Positions 60,816-64,000 of a DNA stretch of 64,000 bases are shown one piece after another. The stretch's first letter is position 1; every line of letters starts with the position of its first letter. The position numbers and the translations under genes are program-made. The notes beneath the pieces are model-generated. The model ran no database searches and had not been told where the DNA came from. It saw nothing but the letters and a program-made list of their open reading frames with translations. This DNA comes from Campylobacter peloridis LMG 23910 (lineage in GTDB: Bacteria > Campylobacterota > Campylobacteria > Campylobacterales > Campylobacteraceae), in NCBI RefSeq assembly GCF_000816785.1, contig NZ_CP007766.1, positions 434,001 to 498,000 of the forward strand. The letters run 5' to 3'.

Positions 60816-61720
60816 GTAAAATTGTTTTTGGCCCTATAAGCTCAAGAAGGTTTGGGCTTTCTTTGGGGATTGACTTAAGTCCTAGCCAAAAACAATGTAA
60901 TTTTGATTGTGTTTATTGTGAGTTAAAAGCCGCAAAACCTGTGGAAAAATCTGTGCTTTATCCTAGTGTTGATGAGGTTTTAGCTGAGGTTTTAAATGCT
61001 ATGGAAAGTGGTGTTGAGTTTGATTTTTTAACGCTTACTGCAAATGGTGAGCCTAGTTTATATCCTGATTTAGCTTTATTAATCCAAGAATTAAATGCCA
61101 TAAAAAAAGATAAAAAACTCTTGATTTTAAGCAATGGGAGTGCGGTTTTAAATTCACAAAGTTTTAATGCCTTGCTTGATATAGATGTGGTTAAATTTAG
61201 TCTTGATAGCGTGATAGAAAAAACTTTTTATCGTATTGATAGGGCTTTAAAAAGCATTAAAATCGATCTTTTGCTTGAAAAAATGATAAAATTTAGTCAA
61301 AAATTTAAAGGCGATTTAATCATAGAAGTTTTGATTGTGCAAGGTTTAAATGATAATGAAGAAGAAATGCTTGCTTTAAACCAAGCTTTTAAAAAAATCA
61401 AACCTTTAAGAGTGGATTTTAGCACCATAGATAGACCCCCAGCTTATCCTGTAAAAGCCATATCAAATCAAAGGCTAATAGAGCTTAGCTCTTGCATTGA
61501 TAGTGCTTGTGTTGTTGTGGCTAAGCATTTTTATAATCAAACTAAATTTGATTTTAGTGAAAATGAGCTTTTAAAAATGCTAAAATTACGCGCTCAAAGC
61601 GAATTTGATGTGGAAAATACCTTTAGTCCAAAAAGCAAAGAAAGACTTAAAAAACTACTTTTAGAATCAAAAATTCAAGAACTAAATCTTTTGGGAGTAA
61701 AATTTTACAAAACTATATAA
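60812..61720 (+). CDS. Radical SAM protein (uncharacterised)
   Basis: 302 residues with the radical SAM motif CNFDCVYC (C29, C33, C36) and the GEPSLYPDL segment behind it. The N-terminal [21 protein letters not shown] is typical of a MoaA/NirJ-related subgroup often seen in epsilonproteobacteria. Overlap with hemE (ATGA) suggests coupling. The substrate is not known; a role in tRNA or cofactor modification is possible. Confidence 0.82.
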   Translation: MSKIVFGPISSRRFGLSLGIDLSPSQKQCNFDCVYCELKAAKPVEKSVLYPSVDEVLAEVLNAMESGVEFDFLTLTANGEPSLYPDLALLIQELNAIKKDKKLLILSNGSAVLNSQSFNALLDIDVVKFSLDSVIEKTFYRIDRALKSIKIDLLLEKMIKFSQKFKGDLIIEVLIVQGLNDNEEEMLALNQAFKKIKPLRVDFSTIDRPPAYPVKAISNQRLIELSSCIDSACVVVAKHFYNQTKFDFSENELLKMLKLRAQSEFDVENTFSPKSKERLKKLLLESKIQELNLLGVKFYKTI

Positions 61721-61726
61721 AAAATC

Positions 61727-61755
61727 TTGACAAATACATTTTTTTCTTATATAAT
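61727..61755 (+). promoter_or_regulatory. Consensus sigma-70 promoter of tRNA-Asn
   Basis: TTGACA at 61727-61732, a 17-bp T-rich spacer and TATAAT at 61750-61755, ahead of the tRNA start at 61777. Same architecture as the tRNA-Thr promoter at 17213. Confidence 0.88.
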
Positions 61756-61776
61756 ACCACTTCTTATTTATTAGAT

Positions 61777-61851
61777 TCCGGATTAGCTCAGCGGTAGAGT
61801 AGTCGGCTGTTAACCGATTGGTCGTAGGTTCGAATCCTACATCCGGAGCCA
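61777..61851 (+). tRNA. tRNA-Asn (anticodon GTT)
   Basis: A 75-nt cloverleaf with acceptor TCCGGAT/ATCCGGA, anticodon loop CTGTTAA and encoded CCA. It lies convergent with the pflA gene. Confidence 0.97.
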
Positions 61852-61862
61852 CTTTCTTAATT

Positions 61863-64000
61863 CTAATATTTTATATCAAATGTGAAAAATTTACTATTGA
61901 AATTATTACCAACTTTTTCATATTGGAACAAAGCCGGTTCTATATTTTGCACTTCATGGTATAAAAGTCCTAATGCTAATCTTGCTTCTAGAGTTTCTTC
62001 ATTTTCCAATTTAGCAAGTTCTAATAATGCTATGGCTGAATTTGGATTATTTGAGCCTATAGCAGAAACTGCTGCTAAAAATAGAGTCTGTGCGTCTTTA
62101 ATTTTATAATCATCTATTAAAATATTATAAAGAGTATATGCTTCTTGGTATTCTTTTGCAAAAATATCAATATAAGCCAAAGCAAAAATTAATCCCACTG
62201 AGTTTTTACTACTTAAAGAAAGTCTTTTTTTGATGTCATTTCGAACATGATTAAGTAAACCAGTAATTTGCATAAGAGCAATATAGCTATCTTTTACTAT
62301 ACCAGCTCCGCCAAATAAAGAATTATAATCAAGTTCAATACTTTGAAAATATCCTTGAGCTTGTTTTGCATAGTCTTTTATGCTAAGATCCATATTTTTC
62401 GAGTTAAAGAATAAAATATTGCTAATAATATCTTTGTTTAATAATTCTTTTAATTCTTTTATTTTTGTATTTCTTATACTATCTAAATGATTTCCATTTG
62501 CTGCAATTATTGCAAACATTAGCTCTAAAGGTGTCTTTTTTTGTATGGAATTATTATCTAAATACGGAATCATAGCTACATAATCATTGCGAGGTAGATA
62601 CAATAATGATTTATATATATTAGCACTTTGATCAATATTTTGATCAAGTTGTAAATTTTCTATAAGCTCATTAAATAATTTTGTATAGTCTTTTTTTGTC
62701 AAATCCATGCAAAATATAGCAAAAATTCCTGCTAGATAATTTTTAGGATTTAGATGATAAGCTGTTGAAAAATGCTTTGCAGCGTTGATGTAATCTTGTA
62801 ATTGCGCATAAGTTAAAGCAAGATTGTAATGAATAACATCATGTGCATGATATGTATTGCTAAGGTTTTTTAACTGCTCATTTGCTTCTCTTAAATGATA
62901 ATTAAAAGCTAAGTTGATAGCTTTGGATAATTCTATATTAGCTCCAGATAATGTTTTGCTTTGAGTTAATAACTGGTTTTCATACTCATATGCTTGTATA
63001 AAATTTCCTAAATCAGCTTTTGTAATAAGTTCCATACTTTGTTTGGCATCAAAAACTCTATAAGGTGCAAAATAAAATAATAAATCATAGATATGCTGTT
63101 TACCGGTAATAATTTTTTTAGCAAAAGATTGTTGAGCGATATCTATATTTGAAAAATTTTTTTTCAAAATAGTTTTAATGTTGTAATATTTAGTCACTTC
63201 ACTTTTATCTTTTGTGTATAAATTTTTTAAGATATGTGCTCCATTATTATAATTACCCGTTTTTAATTCTACTAAAGCTAAAGCAGTTTCACTTTGAGAC
63301 TTTTGATTATCTATTTTTGAAGCTCTTTGTAAATATTCTTTTGCATTAACATAATCTCCAGTTTTTGCATATAACAACCCTAAAGGCAAACTTGCTTCAA
63401 AGCTTTCTTGTTTTTTTAAAAGTTCAATAGCATCTTTTTCAGAATTTAAAAGAGAATAAATTTTTGCACTAATATAAAAAGATTCATCCTTATAGGCTTG
63501 ATTATTATCTGTTTTTGTTAACATTTGTAAAGCCTCTGGATAAAAGCCTTGGTAGTAATTAATCAAACCTAAATAATAATTATACAAAGTTGATTTTGAA
63601 TCTTGTGGAAGATAAACTCTAGCCAAATCAATATAATAAGAAAATTTATCTTTATCTCCTATGTTAAAATAACACACTGCTAAATTAATAGCTGCTGCTA
63701 CTTTATGTTCTTCAAGTTTTAATGATTGTTTGAAATTTTCTATAGCTTTTGTATAATCTTTTTGCTTCATTTGAGCTACACCAAGATTATAACTTGATAG
63801 TGATTGATTGAAAAGATTTACATTATTATATAGTTCCAAAGCATTTTCAATATCACCTTTTTCGTATAAAACATTTGCTTTTTGTATCATTTGATCAAGA
63901 GCTGAAGAAGGTATTTTTGTAATACTTATTGTGGTGTTATCCTCTTGAGTATTATTTTGTGTTATAGGTAAAGACTCTGGTTCTTTTTTTAGAACAATCA
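61863..64000 (-). CDS. pflA: Flagellar TPR protein PflA (N-terminus beyond the window)
   Basis: The open frame runs off the right edge, so the N-terminal part is missing: at least 712 residues are visible. The ATG at 63890 is internal; the frame upstream of it is open (ITKIPSSALDQ). The protein consists of many tetratricopeptide-like repeats (for example ALELYNNVNLFNQSLSSYNLGVAQMKQKD and HYNLALTYAQLQDYINAAKHFSTAYHLNP). In C. jejuni PflA is a periplasmic scaffold ring of the flagellar motor; mutants have paralysed flagella. The assignment rests on recalled similarity and length. Confidence 0.8.
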   Translation of the reverse strand, partial: IVLKKEPESLPITQNNTQEDNTTISITKIPSSALDQMIQKANVLYEKGDIENALELYNNVNLFNQSLSSYNLGVAQMKQKDYTKAIENFKQSLKLEEHKVAAAINLAVCYFNIGDKDKFSYYIDLARVYLPQDSKSTLYNYYLGLINYYQGFYPEALQMLTKTDNNQAYKDESFYISAKIYSLLNSEKDAIELLKKQESFEASLPLGLLYAKTGDYVNAKEYLQRASKIDNQKSQSETALALVELKTGNYNNGAHILKNLYTKDKSEVTKYYNIKTILKKNFSNIDIAQQSFAKKIITGKQHIYDLLFYFAPYRVFDAKQSMELITKADLGNFIQAYEYENQLLTQSKTLSGANIELSKAINLAFNYHLREANEQLKNLSNTYHAHDVIHYNLALTYAQLQDYINAAKHFSTAYHLNPKNYLAGIFAIFCMDLTKKDYTKLFNELIENLQLDQNIDQSANIYKSLLYLPRNDYVAMIPYLDNNSIQKKTPLELMFAIIAANGNHLDSIRNTKIKELKELLNKDIISNILFFNSKNMDLSIKDYAKQAQGYFQSIELDYNSLFGGAGIVKDSYIALMQITGLLNHVRNDIKKRLSLSSKNSVGLIFALAYIDIFAKEYQEAYTLYNILIDDYKIKDAQTLFLAAVSAIGSNNPNSAIALLELAKLENEETLEARLALGLLYHEVQNIEPALFQYEKVGNNFNSKFFTFDIKY

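Overview
The window is chromosomal DNA from a thermotolerant Campylobacter. The evidence is very low GC, the Campylobacter major porin PorA, a futalosine-pathway menaquinone gene, carboxynorspermidine dehydrogenase, FlgR and PflA, 16S/23S rRNA of epsilonproteobacterial type, and most promoters having a TATAAT box but no -35 box. Many neighbouring gene pairs match C. jejuni blocks, but the blocks are joined differently, so a species near the C. lari group is my best guess (inference). No phage, plasmid, transposase or CRISPR array was seen.

Layout. 1-10025: an edge-truncated membrane protein, a HIT protein, fumC, glmS and a degraded GlnD-like gene on the minus strand; then mqnE, a purine permease and a phosphoribosyltransferase on the plus strand. 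10091-14921: a Tat-exported molybdoenzyme (TMAO/DMSO reductase type) with its cytochrome c, a membrane glycosyltransferase-like protein and a lone pseudopilin. 15186-17164: porA and yaaA, convergent. 17257-34802: the translation/transcription super-operon: four tRNAs, tuf, rpmG, tRNA-Trp, secE, nusG, rplKAJL, rpoBC, a chloramphenicol-acetyltransferase-like gene lodged after rpoC, then rpsL, rpsG and fusA. 34836-41341: a HugZ-like protein, a CorC/HlyC protein, an SbmA/BacA-like transporter, putP, carboxynorspermidine dehydrogenase and a modB with no modA or modC beside it. 41433-44876: a large two-partner-secretion adhesin with a poly-G tract just after its start codon, so probably phase variable.

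44877-51700: the rRNA operon (16S, tRNA-Ala, tRNA-Ile, 23S, 5S). A 25-copy, 10-bp tandem array (unit GAATATAAAA) ends right where the -35 region of the likely rrn promoter should be. Behind the 5S lies about 750 bp of T-rich, C-poor DNA with no convincing gene. 51732-61720: a Pif1-like helicase with a possible leaderless start, a periplasmic protein, lolA, secA, flgR, asd, a YqhA-family protein, hemE and a radical SAM protein. 61777-64000: tRNA-Asn and, on the minus strand, the edge-truncated flagellar TPR protein PflA.

Most genes are conserved housekeeping genes. The parts most worth a second look are the 10-bp array fused to the rrn promoter, the interlocking stem-loops between rplK and rplA, the phase-variable orphan TpsA, the acetyltransferase gene inside the ribosomal super-operon, the GlnD-like protein without its catalytic signature, and the strand-asymmetric zone downstream of the rRNA genes.
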